Assembly (NCBI RefSeq): GCF_900114385.1
Contig: NZ_FOSW01000003.1
Span: 372,001-436,000 of the forward strand
Origin: Geodermatophilus ruber
GTDB lineage: Bacteria; Actinomycetota; Actinomycetes; Mycobacteriales; Geodermatophilaceae
DNA length: 64,000 bases
Direction of reading: 5' to 3'
Position 1 is the first letter of the stretch. Each line of letters starts with the position of its first letter. Under the pieces are notes generated by a model that saw only the letters and a program-made list of their open reading frames with translations, was not told the origin of the DNA and searched no databases. The translations under genes and the position numbers were made by a program. Of the stretch, positions 17,527 to 28,342 are shown in pieces.

Positions 17527-19101
17527 CTACACGGAACTCGGGTAGCGGCTGTGCTCCGGGAAGTTGCCGTAGAGCAGTTCGTTCGCCGGGCCTTCTGTGA
17601 CGGCCTGCACGAGCAGCTCACCGCCGACGAAACAGCCCAGCCAGGATGCGCCGCGCCCGCCGAACGTCTCGGCTCGGTCGCCTCGCGACCGTGGCTTGTT
17701 GATGCCGACCTTGTACGCCCGCAGCTCGCGCCCGAGCCGACGCGCCTTGTCCTCGTCGTCGCAGGCGATGCTGGCCACCAGTGCGCCGTTGGAGGCGTTC
17801 ATCTGGGCCAGCAGCTCCGCCTCCGTGTCGACGACCACGATGGTGTCGATGGGCCCGAACGGCTCGGCGTGCATCAGCGACGACGCACCACCCGGCGCCA
17901 GCAGTGCGGCCGGCGCCACGTACGCCGACGTGTCCTGTCCCGCGATGAAGCGCCCGTCGGCCAGGCTGCCGCGGTAGAGCGGGATGGCGCCGCGGTGCAG
18001 CGCGTCGCCGACCCTGCGGTGCAGGTCATCGGCCTTTGCCGCACTGATCACCGGGCCGAAGTCGAGCGTCGGCAGGTCGTCGTCGTCCCGCTCGACGGCG
18101 AGCGGGTGCCCGAAGCGGATGGACCGGATCACCGGCAGGTACATGGCGAGGAACTGGTCGACCAGTTCCCGCTGGACCACGTAGCGGGGATAGGCGGTGC
18201 AGCGCTGCTTGGCGTACTCGAAGCCCTTCTTGAGGTGGGCTGCGAGACCGTCCCAGTCGGAGAAGTCCCAGACGCCCCAGGCGTTGAGCCCCTCCTGCTC
18301 GATCATGTGCCGCTTGCCGGTGTCCACCAGCGACGCGGCCACCTTGCCACCGGCCGAGCGGCCGCCGACGAAGGCCATCGCCCCGATCCCCGGCGAGCGC
18401 ACCAGCACCTCCGACAGCTCCGCGCCGGCGCCGGACAGCAGCGTCACGGGCAGCCCCTCCCGGGCCATCAGTGCGTGGGCCAGGGTCAGGCAGGCGGCCC
18501 CGCCCTGGGACGGCGTCTTGGCCAGGACCGCGTTGCCGGCCAGCAACTGCACCAGCTCGGCATGGACCAGCACCGACATCGGGTAGTTCCAGCTCGCGAT
18601 GTTGCTCACCGGCCCCGACAGCGGCGCGCGGTCGCCGAGCATGGACTCGATCGCATCGACGTACCAGCGCACACCGTCCAGGGCTCGATCGACGTCGGCG
18701 CAGGCCAGCTTCCACGGCTTGCCGATCTCCCAGGCCAGCAGGAGGGCGAGTTCGTCGCGCACGTCGGCCATCGCGTCGACCGCGGCGACGACCCGTGCCT
18801 GTCGCTCGCTCAGTGGCGTCCGCGACCACTCGGCGTGGGCCTCGGCAGCAGCATGCACCGCGTGCTGCGCCTCTCCCGCCGACAACCGGGGCAGGCCGAT
18901 CAGCTTGCTGCCGTCGACCGGGCTGATCAGCACCTCCGGCTCGCCGGTGGCCCGCCACGACCCGTTGACCAGGTTGTGCAACCGGTCGGTGCCGAAGGCC
19001 TCGGGCGCGAGGCGGGACGCCCGACCGAGTACGGCAGCCCACTCGGTGCCGGGCTTGACGTGGAGTGCGCCCTGGTTCTGTTCGACGACTGCCGGGGACA
19101 T
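17527..19101 (-). CDS. Aldehyde dehydrogenase
   Basis: A 524-aa NAD(P)+-dependent aldehyde dehydrogenase starting at ATG 19101 behind GAGGAGAACCC. The oxyanion Asn lies in ASWNYP (N172), the general-base Glu in IEQEGLNAW (E270) and the nucleophile in KQRCTAYPR (C301). The Glu motif departs from the common ELGGK pattern. The C-terminus contains GINKPRSRGDRAETFGGRGASW, unusual for the family but conserving the substrate-channel Gly/Phe region. Position upstream and co-directional with the carboxylase-like genes suggests it works in the same pathway; the aldehyde is unknown. It is not an obvious methylmalonate-semialdehyde (IolA) type. Confidence 0.88.
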   Translation of the reverse strand: MSPAVVEQNQGALHVKPGTEWAAVLGRASRLAPEAFGTDRLHNLVNGSWRATGEPEVLISPVDGSKLIGLPRLSAGEAQHAVHAAAEAHAEWSRTPLSERQARVVAAVDAMADVRDELALLLAWEIGKPWKLACADVDRALDGVRWYVDAIESMLGDRAPLSGPVSNIASWNYPMSVLVHAELVQLLAGNAVLAKTPSQGGAACLTLAHALMAREGLPVTLLSGAGAELSEVLVRSPGIGAMAFVGGRSAGGKVAASLVDTGKRHMIEQEGLNAWGVWDFSDWDGLAAHLKKGFEYAKQRCTAYPRYVVQRELVDQFLAMYLPVIRSIRFGHPLAVERDDDDLPTLDFGPVISAAKADDLHRRVGDALHRGAIPLYRGSLADGRFIAGQDTSAYVAPAALLAPGGASSLMHAEPFGPIDTIVVVDTEAELLAQMNASNGALVASIACDDEDKARRLGRELRAYKVGINKPRSRGDRAETFGGRGASWLGCFVGGELLVQAVTEGPANELLYGNFPEHSRYPSSV

Positions 19102-19290
19102 GGGTTCTCCTCGGAGGTTCCGGTTCCGCCGTGCTCGGGTGCCGGCCGCGCGTCCGAGTGGACCCGCTCTGACCGCTCGGCGGGGGCACGGCGCCCTCTC
19201 GGACCGCCGGGGCGGAGCGTCGTGACCACGCGCACTCGCGTCGTAGCGGGGCCCGGATTTGCGGATCTCGAGGGCTGAAGCTCGCGGGGG

Positions 19291-19319
19291 TTGATCGCCT
19301 CCGGACGTGGGGCCAGGCT
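19291..19319 (+). promoter_or_regulatory. Promoter of first furA (leaderless)
   Basis: TTGATC at 19291-19296 and CAGGCT at 19314-19319 are separated by 17 bp. The GTG start of furA is at 19327, only 8 nt past the -10, so transcription probably starts at or next to the start codon. The second furA in this window has the same arrangement, which supports the assignment. Confidence 0.6.
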
Positions 19320-19326
19320 TCCATGT

Positions 19327-19764
19327 GTGCCGACGACGTCGGACGACGAGCGCATGTTGCGCGGGGCCGGCCTGCGCGTGACCCGTCCTCGGCTCGCGGT
19401 GCTGTCGGTCGTGCACACCCAGCCCCACGCCGACACGGACTCGATCATCACTGCCGTACGGAAGGAGTTCGGCCCGGTGTCCCACCAGGCCGTCTACGAC
19501 GTGCTGCACGCGCTGACCGCCGCTGGCCTGGTGCGGCGCTTCCAGCCGTCGGGCTCCGTGGCCCGTTACGAGGCGCGGGGCCGGGACAACCACCATCACC
19601 TCGTCTGCCGGTCGTGCGGCGCCATCGCCGACGTCGAGGGCACGGTCGGCGACACCGCCTGCCTGACGGCGCCCGACGCCTCGGGCTACGACGTCGGCGA
19701 GGCCGAGGTCATCTACTGGGGTCGATGCCCCGAGTGTGTCGCGGCATCGACGTCCGGCGGCTGA
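19327..19764 (+). CDS. furA: Fur-family regulator paired with katG (first copy)
   Basis: A 145-aa Fur/FurA-type repressor. The winged helix contains [12 protein letters not shown] and [13 protein letters not shown]. The metal-binding region has HHHLVCRSCG and a second Cys pair, CPEC, giving the structural zinc site. GTG 19327 is chosen because it sits directly at the predicted transcription start; upstream codons lack homology and no Shine-Dalgarno exists. In mycobacteria and streptomycetes FurA/CatR represses its own gene and the katG that follows and is released by peroxide; the katG here begins 48 bp downstream. It is roughly 60% identical by eye to the second copy at 41.6 kb. Confidence 0.9.
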   Translation: MPTTSDDERMLRGAGLRVTRPRLAVLSVVHTQPHADTDSIITAVRKEFGPVSHQAVYDVLHALTAAGLVRRFQPSGSVARYEARGRDNHHHLVCRSCGAIADVEGTVGDTACLTAPDASGYDVGEAEVIYWGRCPECVAASTSGG

Positions 19765-22041
<2,277 letters not shown>

Positions 22042-22047
22042 TTCCGG

Positions 22048-22082
22048 TGTCGAGGTCGGCCGCCCATCGGCCGACCTCGACA
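22048..22082 (+). terminator. Terminator after first katG
   Basis: A perfect 15-bp stem (TGTCGAGGTCGGCCG and its complement) with a 5-nt loop begins 7 bp after the katG stop. There is no T-tract, as is common in actinobacteria. Confidence 0.75.
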
Positions 22083-22413
22083 TCAGGTGGGCGCTCCTCG
22101 GCGCCATCCGGCCGCCAACCGACGAACCCCTCGCGGCAGGTGCCGCCCCGGCGTCTGCAGCTGACCGACACGGCAGACGAGTCGGAGCTCAACCGAGGTC
22201 GCGGCGACCTGACTGCATGCGGTTGCCGGACTGGGCCGGCGAACGACCTGCTTGCCCGATCACCCCTTCACCAGCGCCCCGAAACGGGAGTGGCCCGGGA
22301 CATCGTGGTGGTGCTGGACGAGCTGCGGGCGTCACCGAGGGCCACCCGGCGGGTTCGCGCCTACGCCCGTCGGCTCGGCGACTGGCTGGGACGGCGTCGA
22401 GGGAGCCGGCGTC

Positions 22414-22440
22414 GGGCCGGGCACGCGTGGTGCCCGGCCC
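22414..22440 (-). terminator. Terminator after the secreted hydrolase gene
   Basis: GGGCCGGGCAC and its exact complement pair around a 5-nt loop, about 22 bp beyond the stop of the minus-strand hydrolase gene. Confidence 0.65.
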
Positions 22441-22461
22441 GGTGCCGGACTTCGGCGGGGT

Positions 22462-23859
22462 TCAGAAGCGCGGTCCGCCGAGTTCACCGCCGCGGTCACC
22501 GAGCCACTCGGCCGGTCGGTAGTTCGGCAGGATCTCCGAGGCGCCGAGGCCGAGCTCCTCGGCCGCGGCGTCGAGCTGCCGCGGGTTTGCTGCGGATCCC
22601 CAGCGACCGGTGGCGACCCGCTCGTCGAGGGCCTCGACGGCCGCGACCAGCTCCGCGGGGGTGAACTGGCAGTGGCTCAGCCGGTGCACGAAGGCCTGGC
22701 GAAGCAGGCCGTTCGCGCCGGCCCGCCGCACGGTCTCCGCGTACTCCTCCTCGACCTGCACCGGTGCCAGGACGTCGTGCGTGGTGTGCAGGCTCAGGAC
22801 CGGAACCTGCAGGTCCCCGGTGAGTTCGGAGGTGGCGTAGGCGGTCTGCAGCGCGTCCTCGTCGGGGGTCACCGAGGCGGTCTCGGTGAGCCGGTCGAGG
22901 TCGGCGTCGAGGTCGAGCCCGGCCGCGCGGTACAGCGCCTCGACCTGCGCGCGCTCGTCGGCCTGCTTCAGCAGCGCCCGGTAGTCGACGCCGGCGTTCC
23001 AGGACGGATTGCCGCCGACCGTGCTCTCGATGTCGACCCGGGCCGGATAGGTGAAGCCGAGCGCGAAGCTGAACTGGGCGGCCTGCGCGTCGACCTGCGC
23101 CTCGTAGTCCCGCGGATCCGGCTCGGCCTGGCCCTGGGCCCAGCGCGGCAGGTGGTAGAGCGCGGCGGCGAGCGCGATCCGCGCCCGGCCCTCGGGGTCG
23201 TCCTGCGCGGCCCGGACCGCGTCGGTGAGGGTGCTCGCCGCTGCCCTGACGGCGGCGAGGTCGCCCTCGTAGTCGGCCAGCCGGACCTCGGTGCCCTGCG
23301 GCACGAGCAGCTGGGCGATGGCGTGGGCGCCGTCGAGCTGGTAGTTGAGGAGGTCCACGCCGCCGTGCATCAGTCCGCAGGTGGGCAGCGCCCCGTCGAG
23401 GGGGGTGCCCGGAAGCTCGGCCAGCTGTCCGGTCACCAGGCCGCCCATGGAGGTCCCGACGGCGAGCACCCGGGACGGCTCGCCGACCGCCGCGCGGAAC
23501 GCGTCGAGGGTCTGCAGCTGATCCTCGGCGGCGGTGTCCAGCGTCCATCCGCTGCGCTCGTAGGAGGAGCCGACCAGGGCGTACCCGCGATCCAGCAGGG
23601 CCTGCCGGGTCGCGTCGTCCGGAGCGTTCTCGGCGGTGTGCGGGATGGGGAAGAAGCTGGGCCGGTAGCCGTGGCTGTACAGGAGCACGGTGCCGTTCCA
23701 GTCGGCGGGGACGTCGGCAACCCAGGCGGTGGCCCCGTCGTCGACCGTTCCCTTGACCTGCCGCGGGCCCGAGGGCTCCTCGGCGGCGGCGGGTGAGGCG
23801 GCGACGAACGAGAGGGCCAGGGCGCAGGTCAGGCCGGCGACGAGGGAACGAGGGGACAT
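22462..23859 (-). CDS. Secreted alpha/beta hydrolase
   Basis: A 465-aa exported hydrolase. ATG 23859 is preferred over ATG 23865 because a TTAGGA ribosome-binding site lies about 5 nt upstream of it. The N-terminus is a typical Sec signal peptide with cleavage after the AAA near residue 26. The mature part has SHGYRPS (oxyanion region), the nucleophile elbow VGTSMGG (Ser about 137), an acid in LHTTHDVLAP and a C-terminal HRLSHCQFT that supplies the catalytic His. The fold is that of large secreted esterases/peptidase-like proteins; the substrate cannot be told. It has its own TTGACG/TAACGT promoter and probably forms a single-gene unit. Confidence 0.82.
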   Translation of the reverse strand: MSPRSLVAGLTCALALSFVAASPAAAEEPSGPRQVKGTVDDGATAWVADVPADWNGTVLLYSHGYRPSFFPIPHTAENAPDDATRQALLDRGYALVGSSYERSGWTLDTAAEDQLQTLDAFRAAVGEPSRVLAVGTSMGGLVTGQLAELPGTPLDGALPTCGLMHGGVDLLNYQLDGAHAIAQLLVPQGTEVRLADYEGDLAAVRAAASTLTDAVRAAQDDPEGRARIALAAALYHLPRWAQGQAEPDPRDYEAQVDAQAAQFSFALGFTYPARVDIESTVGGNPSWNAGVDYRALLKQADERAQVEALYRAAGLDLDADLDRLTETASVTPDEDALQTAYATSELTGDLQVPVLSLHTTHDVLAPVQVEEEYAETVRRAGANGLLRQAFVHRLSHCQFTPAELVAAVEALDERVATGRWGSAANPRQLDAAAEELGLGASEILPNYRPAEWLGDRGGELGGPRF

Positions 23860-23892
23860 CGGCATCCTAACGACGGGACCGGGGACGCCCAG

Positions 23893-23921
23893 ACGTTAGG
23901 AGGACGGCGGACGAGCGTCAA
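23893..23921 (-). promoter_or_regulatory. Promoter of the secreted hydrolase, with inverted repeat
   Basis: On the minus strand, TTGACG (23921-23916), a 17-bp spacer and TAACGT (23898-23893) form a good promoter, with transcription expected near 23886. The heptamer CCTAACG at 23866-23872 and its complement at 23894-23900 form an inverted repeat spanning the -10 and start region, a possible operator. Confidence 0.6.
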
Positions 23922-23965
23922 CGAATTGCCAAGCTTTTTCGTGATCCGGGCCACTCGGGGCCGGT

Positions 23966-24793
23966 TCACCGCCGGGCGCGCGCGTCCTCCACCATGCGGG
24001 CGAAGGCCGCCAGCGCCTGCGGTTCCAGGGACGCGAAGGCGGCGCGGTGCACGCTCGCCGAGCGGCGCGCGGGCCAGTCCTCGCCCAAGTACCGCTCGGG
24101 CAGCACCGGGTCCAGTCGGAGCAGCCGGATCCAGTGGGCGCCGAGGAGGGTGAACAGGGCGACCGGGTCCCGGTCCCGGGCCAGGGAGCCCTCCCAGCGG
24201 CGGATGAACTCCTCGTGCTCGCGGCGCAGCGCGTCGAGATCCCAGGCCCGTCGGACGAAGCGGGCGACATCCGTGCCGGGGGTCGGAGAGGCGACGAACC
24301 CGTCGATCTGCAGACCCCCGACCTCAGCGCCGACGGCGACGATCCGGTCCAGGTCGACGCGGCCCGGCGCCAGCCACAGCCCGTCGCGCAGGCAGCCGAA
24401 GCCGGCCCAGGACAACCGGGACCGCAGCCGGTTCCGGACGTATCGCTGCGTCTCCGGCAGGGAGAAACTCAGCAGCGTCCAGTCGCTGCTCGTCTGATGG
24501 AACGGCTCGGCCGCCCCTACCCGCTCCCGCCCCTCCCGCAGCAGCCTCCGCGACGTACCGGTCAGGCCGTAGCTGGCCACCCGGCCATCCTGGTGGCGGG
24601 TCAGCAGACCGCGCTCGGTCAGCCTGGTCAGCGCCGACCGGGTCGCCTCGTCGCTGCCCCCCAGGGACCTGAGCACGTCGAGGAACACCCTCGTGGGAAG
24701 GGGATCCTCGAACCTGTCGAGGACCAGTGCGCCTGCCAGCGCCAGCAGCAGGTCCTGCGGCTTGAAGCGCACCGCGGCGGCGCGGTCTGTCAT
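23966..24793 (-). CDS. PaaX-family transcriptional regulator
   Basis: A 275-aa PaaX-type regulator starting at ATG 24793 behind GGGAGGGC. The N-terminal winged helix includes SALTRLTERGLLTRHQDGRVASYGLT. The central and C-terminal PaaX domains follow (SDWTLLSFSLPETQRYVRNRLRSRLSWAGFG, then ARFVRRAWDLDALRREHEEFI and LRLDPVLPERYLGEDWPA). PaaX represses phenylacetate genes and responds to phenylacetyl-CoA in known cases; no paa genes are in this window, so its target is open. It may control the hydrolase downstream or act elsewhere. Confidence 0.9.
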   Translation of the reverse strand: MTDRAAAVRFKPQDLLLALAGALVLDRFEDPLPTRVFLDVLRSLGGSDEATRSALTRLTERGLLTRHQDGRVASYGLTGTSRRLLREGRERVGAAEPFHQTSSDWTLLSFSLPETQRYVRNRLRSRLSWAGFGCLRDGLWLAPGRVDLDRIVAVGAEVGGLQIDGFVASPTPGTDVARFVRRAWDLDALRREHEEFIRRWEGSLARDRDPVALFTLLGAHWIRLLRLDPVLPERYLGEDWPARRSASVHRAAFASLEPQALAAFARMVEDARARR

Positions 24794-25211
24794 CTGCCCT
24801 CCCAAGCCGGCCCGGCGCACACGCCCCTGGGCTCCCGAGCATGTTCTCCCTGGAACCTTCCGTGCCGGCGGCCAACAGACCGGCGACGCGATCACCGGCG
24901 GCGCGGGTCCACACTGCCAGGGCGGCCGGGAGGGGTCCGTCGGGTTCGGGCGCTTGCTCCGCCAGCGCCCCCGCCGGAGTGATGCACGCCGACATGAGGG
25001 CTGGCGGATCAGCTGGTACAGCCGCGGCTCGGTGAGCGTGCCGGCCACCTCCACCGTGTCCCGCCCGCAAGGGCGAGCACGGTGCTGTTCGGACCCCCCG
25101 GCCGCGCGACGCGCGGCCGATTGACGTTCGCCGTTGTGCTCGGACCGTCTGCGGCATGACCGCTCGCCACAGCTGCACCCGGCCCGAGGAGCGGTAGGCC
25201 TGCGCCGGCAC
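24794..25211. other. Stretch without a supported gene
   Basis: These 418 bp lie between the PaaX-like and TetR-like genes, both on the minus strand. A short 7-bp GC hairpin (25100-25118) may end the TetR transcript. A minus-strand frame beginning MSACITPAGALAEQ near 25000 reads like protein sequence for about 50 codons but matches nothing I recognise and has no good start context. Confidence 0.5.
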
Positions 25212-25943
25212 CTATCTGGTGGTCGCTATCGCCGAGGAGAGCTGTGGTGCCGTACCGCGCCGCTCGGCTCCCGGCCGTGATTCGGGGCTCGACACCATCC
25301 GGAGGGCGAGGTCGGCGTAGAAGTCACCCAGTTGCTCCGGCGAGTCGGACCCGTCCAGGCGGTACCAGCGGATCAGGTCGATGCTGAGGGACAGCATCGC
25401 GCGCACGACCCGGTCGACGTCGACCGGAGGGAAGGCGCCGTCCTTCACCCCACCGGCGACGGCCGCGCGGAAGATCTGGTTGGTCCGGTGACGGAGCTGC
25501 CTGACCTCGTCGTAGTGCTCTGCCGTCAGCCCGCTGAGCTCGTACTGGGCCACGCGGGCAGCGACGTGGTGGAGCGCGTGCCAGGCGGTGTAGCGGGAGA
25601 CGAGGGCGCGCAGTCGCTCGGCAGCCCCACGGGCCGTGTCGATGCTCGAACCCTGGACGTAGCCCAGCGCGCGCTCGTGGCTCACCCGCACGATCTCGAA
25701 GAGCACGAGTTCCTTCGACGGAAAGTGCACGTAGAGGGCGGCTGAGCTCAGCCCCGCACCGGTCGAGATGTCCCGGGTGGTCGTCGCGTGGTAGCCGTTG
25801 GAGGCGAAGCAGCGCACCGCGGATGTCAGCAGGCCGCGCGCTACGTCCCCGAGTCGGTCGTCCCACAGACTCGGGGACTCGTCCCGGAGCCGCGGGTCGC
25901 CCTCGAGGTCCTGAGGCGTGAACCGGGCCTGCCGCTTCGCCAT
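25212..25943 (-). CDS. TetR-family regulator
   Basis: A 243-aa TetR-type repressor. The helix-turn-helix lies at about residues 35-85: LLTSAVRCFASNGYHATTTRDISTGAGLSSAALYVHFPSKELVL, split by the usual family pattern. The C-terminal ligand domain has features of regulators of lipid or CoA-ester metabolism (KstR-like length), but the ligand is unknown. It is divergent from the LLM oxidoreductase gene, and a near-perfect palindrome overlaps that gene's -10 box, so it probably represses the LLM/SMP-30 pair. Confidence 0.88.
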   Translation of the reverse strand: MAKRQARFTPQDLEGDPRLRDESPSLWDDRLGDVARGLLTSAVRCFASNGYHATTTRDISTGAGLSSAALYVHFPSKELVLFEIVRVSHERALGYVQGSSIDTARGAAERLRALVSRYTAWHALHHVAARVAQYELSGLTAEHYDEVRQLRHRTNQIFRAAVAGGVKDGAFPPVDVDRVVRAMLSLSIDLIRWYRLDGSDSPEQLGDFYADLALRMVSSPESRPGAERRGTAPQLSSAIATTR

Positions 25944-26052
25944 GCCGAGACCCTCTTCTTCCGATCTGAGCTCTGGACCAGGCTCACAACCTTGCCGCTC
26001 CGGCTTCTCCGGACCTGCCGCCGACGGCCGCGAGCGCCGCCGCCTGTGACGC

Positions 26053-26081
26053 TTGACACACTCACGCTACCTGGTGACTAT
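26053..26081 (+). promoter_or_regulatory. Promoter of the LLM oxidoreductase operon
   Basis: TTGACA (26053-26058) is separated by 17 bp from GACTAT (26076-26081). This is the best consensus promoter in the window and points at the LLM oxidoreductase gene. Confidence 0.65.
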
Positions 26082-26090
26082 GCGCTTAGT
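26077..26090. promoter_or_regulatory. Candidate TetR operator over the -10 box
   Basis: ACTATGCGCTTAGT matches its own reverse complement at 12 of 14 positions and overlaps the -10 hexamer. Outer TGACT/AGTCA arms extend the symmetry to 26075-26096. It lies in the divergent region beside the TetR gene, the normal place for an autoregulated operator. Confidence 0.55.
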
Positions 26091-26258
26091 AAGTCATCGA
26101 CCACAGCCTGGGAGAGCGCCATGTCGCATCCCGGGCTGGCCACGGGACTGGAGCTACCGCCGGCGATTACTCACTCCCATCCTGACCCAGGTCACCAGCT
26201 GGGCGCTCTGCCGCCATCCCCGGAGGGTGGACCGAGGCGCCGGAAAGAAGAGGTAGCG

Positions 26259-27275
26259 ATGCAGGTCTCGTGTGCGTTCCCCACGGCCTTGGACACGCCC
26301 GACAAGATCGCCGTCGCCGAGCGGATCGGATATCAGCGGGCGTGGATCTATGACACTCCCCAGCAGAGTCCGGACGTCTGGATGTCGCTGGCCCTGGCGG
26401 CCGAGCGGACCGAGAGGATCGGCATCGGACCGGGCGTGCTGGTGCCGAGTCTGCGGCACCCGATGGTCAACGCGGCCGCGACCGCCACCCTGTGCGACCT
26501 GGCACCCGGCCGGGTCGCGGTGTCCTTCGGCACCGGGTTCACCGGCCGGCGCGCGATGGGCTACGGCGCGATCACCTGGGCGTTCATGGACGCCTACATC
26601 CGTGCCTATCAGGGGCTGCTCCGGGGCGAGGTCGTCGAGTGGGAGGGAGCGCGGATGCAGATGCTCCATCCCGACGGCCATGCCCCGAAGCGTCCCGTGG
26701 AGGTGCCGATCCTGATCAGCGCCCTGGGCCCCAAGGGCAACGCCGTGACCAAGAAGCTCGGCGACGGACTCTTCTCGACGCTGGTGGTGCCGGACTTCGC
26801 CGGCGACTACTCCTGGTCGGCCTACCTGGCGTGGGGCACGGTGCTCGACGACGAGGAATCGGACGACTCCGAGCACGCCCGCGCGGCCGGCGGCCCCGGT
26901 TGGGCGCTGTCCCTGCACGGCGCCATGGAGTTCGGTGGGCCGGACGCCGTCCGCGAGCTGCCCGGCGGTGACCAGTGGCTCCAGGTGGTCCAGCGGAGGC
27001 CGGAGGGCGAGCGACACCTCGCCGTCCACTCCCAGCACTGCGTCGGGCTCAACGACGCGGACAACGCCGCCTGGGATGCCGGAGGCAACGTGACGCTGCG
27101 CGACGTCACTGTCAGCGGCGACCGGGCGCAGGTGCGCGACAAGCTCGAGCAGCTCCGCGCCGCGGGGATCACCGAGATCGTCTACCAGCCCTGCGGCCCC
27201 GACATCGACCGCGAGCTGGAGCGCTTCTATGACGTGGCGTCCGACCTCACGGACGCCGGGAAGGTGGATGCATGA
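26259..27275 (+). CDS. LLM-class flavin-dependent oxidoreductase
   Basis: A 338-aa luciferase-like protein (FMN or F420 dependent). ATG 26259 follows AAGAAGAGGT and begins MQVSCAFPTALDTPDKIA, matching the family's first strand; the frame is open further upstream without homology. The typical blocks are ERIGYQRAWIYDTPQQSPDVW, TERIGIGPGVLVPSLRHPMV, GRVAVSFGTGFTGRRAMGYG and PILISALGPKGNAVTKKLGDG. Many actinobacterial relatives use F420. Its stop overlaps the start of the SMP-30 gene (ATGA), so the two are translationally coupled, suggesting oxidation of a cyclic substrate to a lactone that the next enzyme opens (inference). Confidence 0.88.
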   Translation: MQVSCAFPTALDTPDKIAVAERIGYQRAWIYDTPQQSPDVWMSLALAAERTERIGIGPGVLVPSLRHPMVNAAATATLCDLAPGRVAVSFGTGFTGRRAMGYGAITWAFMDAYIRAYQGLLRGEVVEWEGARMQMLHPDGHAPKRPVEVPILISALGPKGNAVTKKLGDGLFSTLVVPDFAGDYSWSAYLAWGTVLDDEESDDSEHARAAGGPGWALSLHGAMEFGGPDAVRELPGGDQWLQVVQRRPEGERHLAVHSQHCVGLNDADNAAWDAGGNVTLRDVTVSGDRAQVRDKLEQLRAAGITEIVYQPCGPDIDRELERFYDVASDLTDAGKVDA

Positions 27276-28162
27276 GCGAGCACCGCACGATCGTCGAGGG
27301 CCTGTCCTACCTGGAGTGCCCACGCTGGCACGAGGGCCGCGTCTGGTTCTCCGACTTCTACACCAACGCCGTCTACTCCGCGGCCGCCGACGGGAGCGAT
27401 CTGCGGGTCGAGGTGAAGGTGCCCCAGCAGCCGTCCGGGATCGGATGGCTGCCCGACGGCCGGCTGCTGATCGTCTCGATGCGCGACGCCAAGCTCGTGA
27501 CGGTCGAGCCGGACGGCAGCCTCAGCGAGTACGCCGACCTCTCGGGCCACGTGGGCGGCCATCCCAACGACATGGTCGTCCACCCCAGCGGGCGCGCCTA
27601 TGTCGGCGAGTTCGGCTTCGACCTGATGGCCGGGGCGCCGATGCAGGAGGCCCGGCTGCTGTGCGTCGAGCCCGACGGAACGGTGCGCGTCGTCGCCGAG
27701 GAGATGCTCTTCCCCAACGGGAGCGTGATCACCGACGACGGTCGGCTGCTGGTCTGCGAGACCTTCGGCAACCGCGTGACCGCCTTCGACATCGACGAGG
27801 ACGGCAGCCTCGGCAACCGTCGCGTGTTCGCGGAGTTCGGCCCCGCGCCGACCGAACGCGACCTGGAGCCGGCACTGGCCCAGGTCGTGGTCGCACCCGA
27901 CGGCTGCTGCCTCGACGCCGAGGGCGGCCTGTGGGTGGCCGACGCGATCGGCGGCCGGGCGATCCGGGTCCTCGAGGGCGGCACCATCGAGCGGTCGGTC
28001 CAGCCGGGTACGGGGGTCTTCGCCTGCATGCTCGGTGGCGACGACGGCCGCACGCTCTTCCTGTGCGCCGCGCCGGACTTCCACGAGGAGGCTCGCACGA
28101 ACGCCCGCGAGGGCCAGCTGCTGGCCGTCGACGTCGACGTGCCGCACGCCGGCCTGCCCTGA
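27272..28162 (+). CDS. SMP-30/gluconolactonase-family lactonase
   Basis: A 296-aa six-bladed beta-propeller of the SMP-30/regucalcin family. Likely metal ligands are the Glu in LECPRWHEGRVWFSDF (near residue 12), the Asn in GGHPNDMVVHPSGRAY and the Asp in CLDAEGGLWVADA; the intermediate Asn in LFPNGSVITDD also fits. These enzymes hydrolyse sugar or other lactones using a divalent metal. It overlaps the LLM oxidoreductase gene by four bases and is the last gene of that unit, followed at once by a strong terminator. Confidence 0.88.
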   Translation: MSEHRTIVEGLSYLECPRWHEGRVWFSDFYTNAVYSAAADGSDLRVEVKVPQQPSGIGWLPDGRLLIVSMRDAKLVTVEPDGSLSEYADLSGHVGGHPNDMVVHPSGRAYVGEFGFDLMAGAPMQEARLLCVEPDGTVRVVAEEMLFPNGSVITDDGRLLVCETFGNRVTAFDIDEDGSLGNRRVFAEFGPAPTERDLEPALAQVVVAPDGCCLDAEGGLWVADAIGGRAIRVLEGGTIERSVQPGTGVFACMLGGDDGRTLFLCAAPDFHEEARTNAREGQLLAVDVDVPHAGLP

Positions 28163-28176
28163 GTCACCCCCTCCCG

Positions 28177-28231
28177 CCGGACAGCAGCGTGGCACCCCGA
28201 GTGGTCTTCCGGGCGCCACGCTGGTGTCCGG
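28177..28231. terminator. Bidirectional terminator between convergent genes
   Basis: A 17-bp stem with a single mismatch (arms 28177-28193 and 28215-28231, core CAGCGTGGC/GCCACGCTG) lies between the SMP-30 gene and the convergent acyl-CoA dehydrogenase. Confidence 0.75.
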
Positions 28232-28342
28232 CGGGGTGGCCTGATCTGAAGCCAGGCCACCGGTACGCACATCGAGTCGCGTACCACCCTCCCTGCCGGA
28301 CACGCTGCGCGCCAGGGCCGCCCCTCCGCGGCTGGTCGGCGG

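Larger units (their letters stand above)
22042..22461. other. Convergent non-coding stretch
   Basis: Between the convergent katG and hydrolase genes there are 420 bp. They hold two terminator hairpins, one next to each stop codon, and no frame with recognisable homology or a credible ribosome-binding site. Confidence 0.6.
25944..26258. other. Divergent intergenic region TetR / LLM oxidoreductase
   Basis: 315 bp with no gene. It holds a strong sigma70-type promoter toward the LLM gene and a palindrome over its -10, annotated separately. The leader from the promoter to the LLM start is about 170 nt; it contains an in-frame ATG at 26121, but the sequence after it does not resemble the family. 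Confidence 0.6.
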
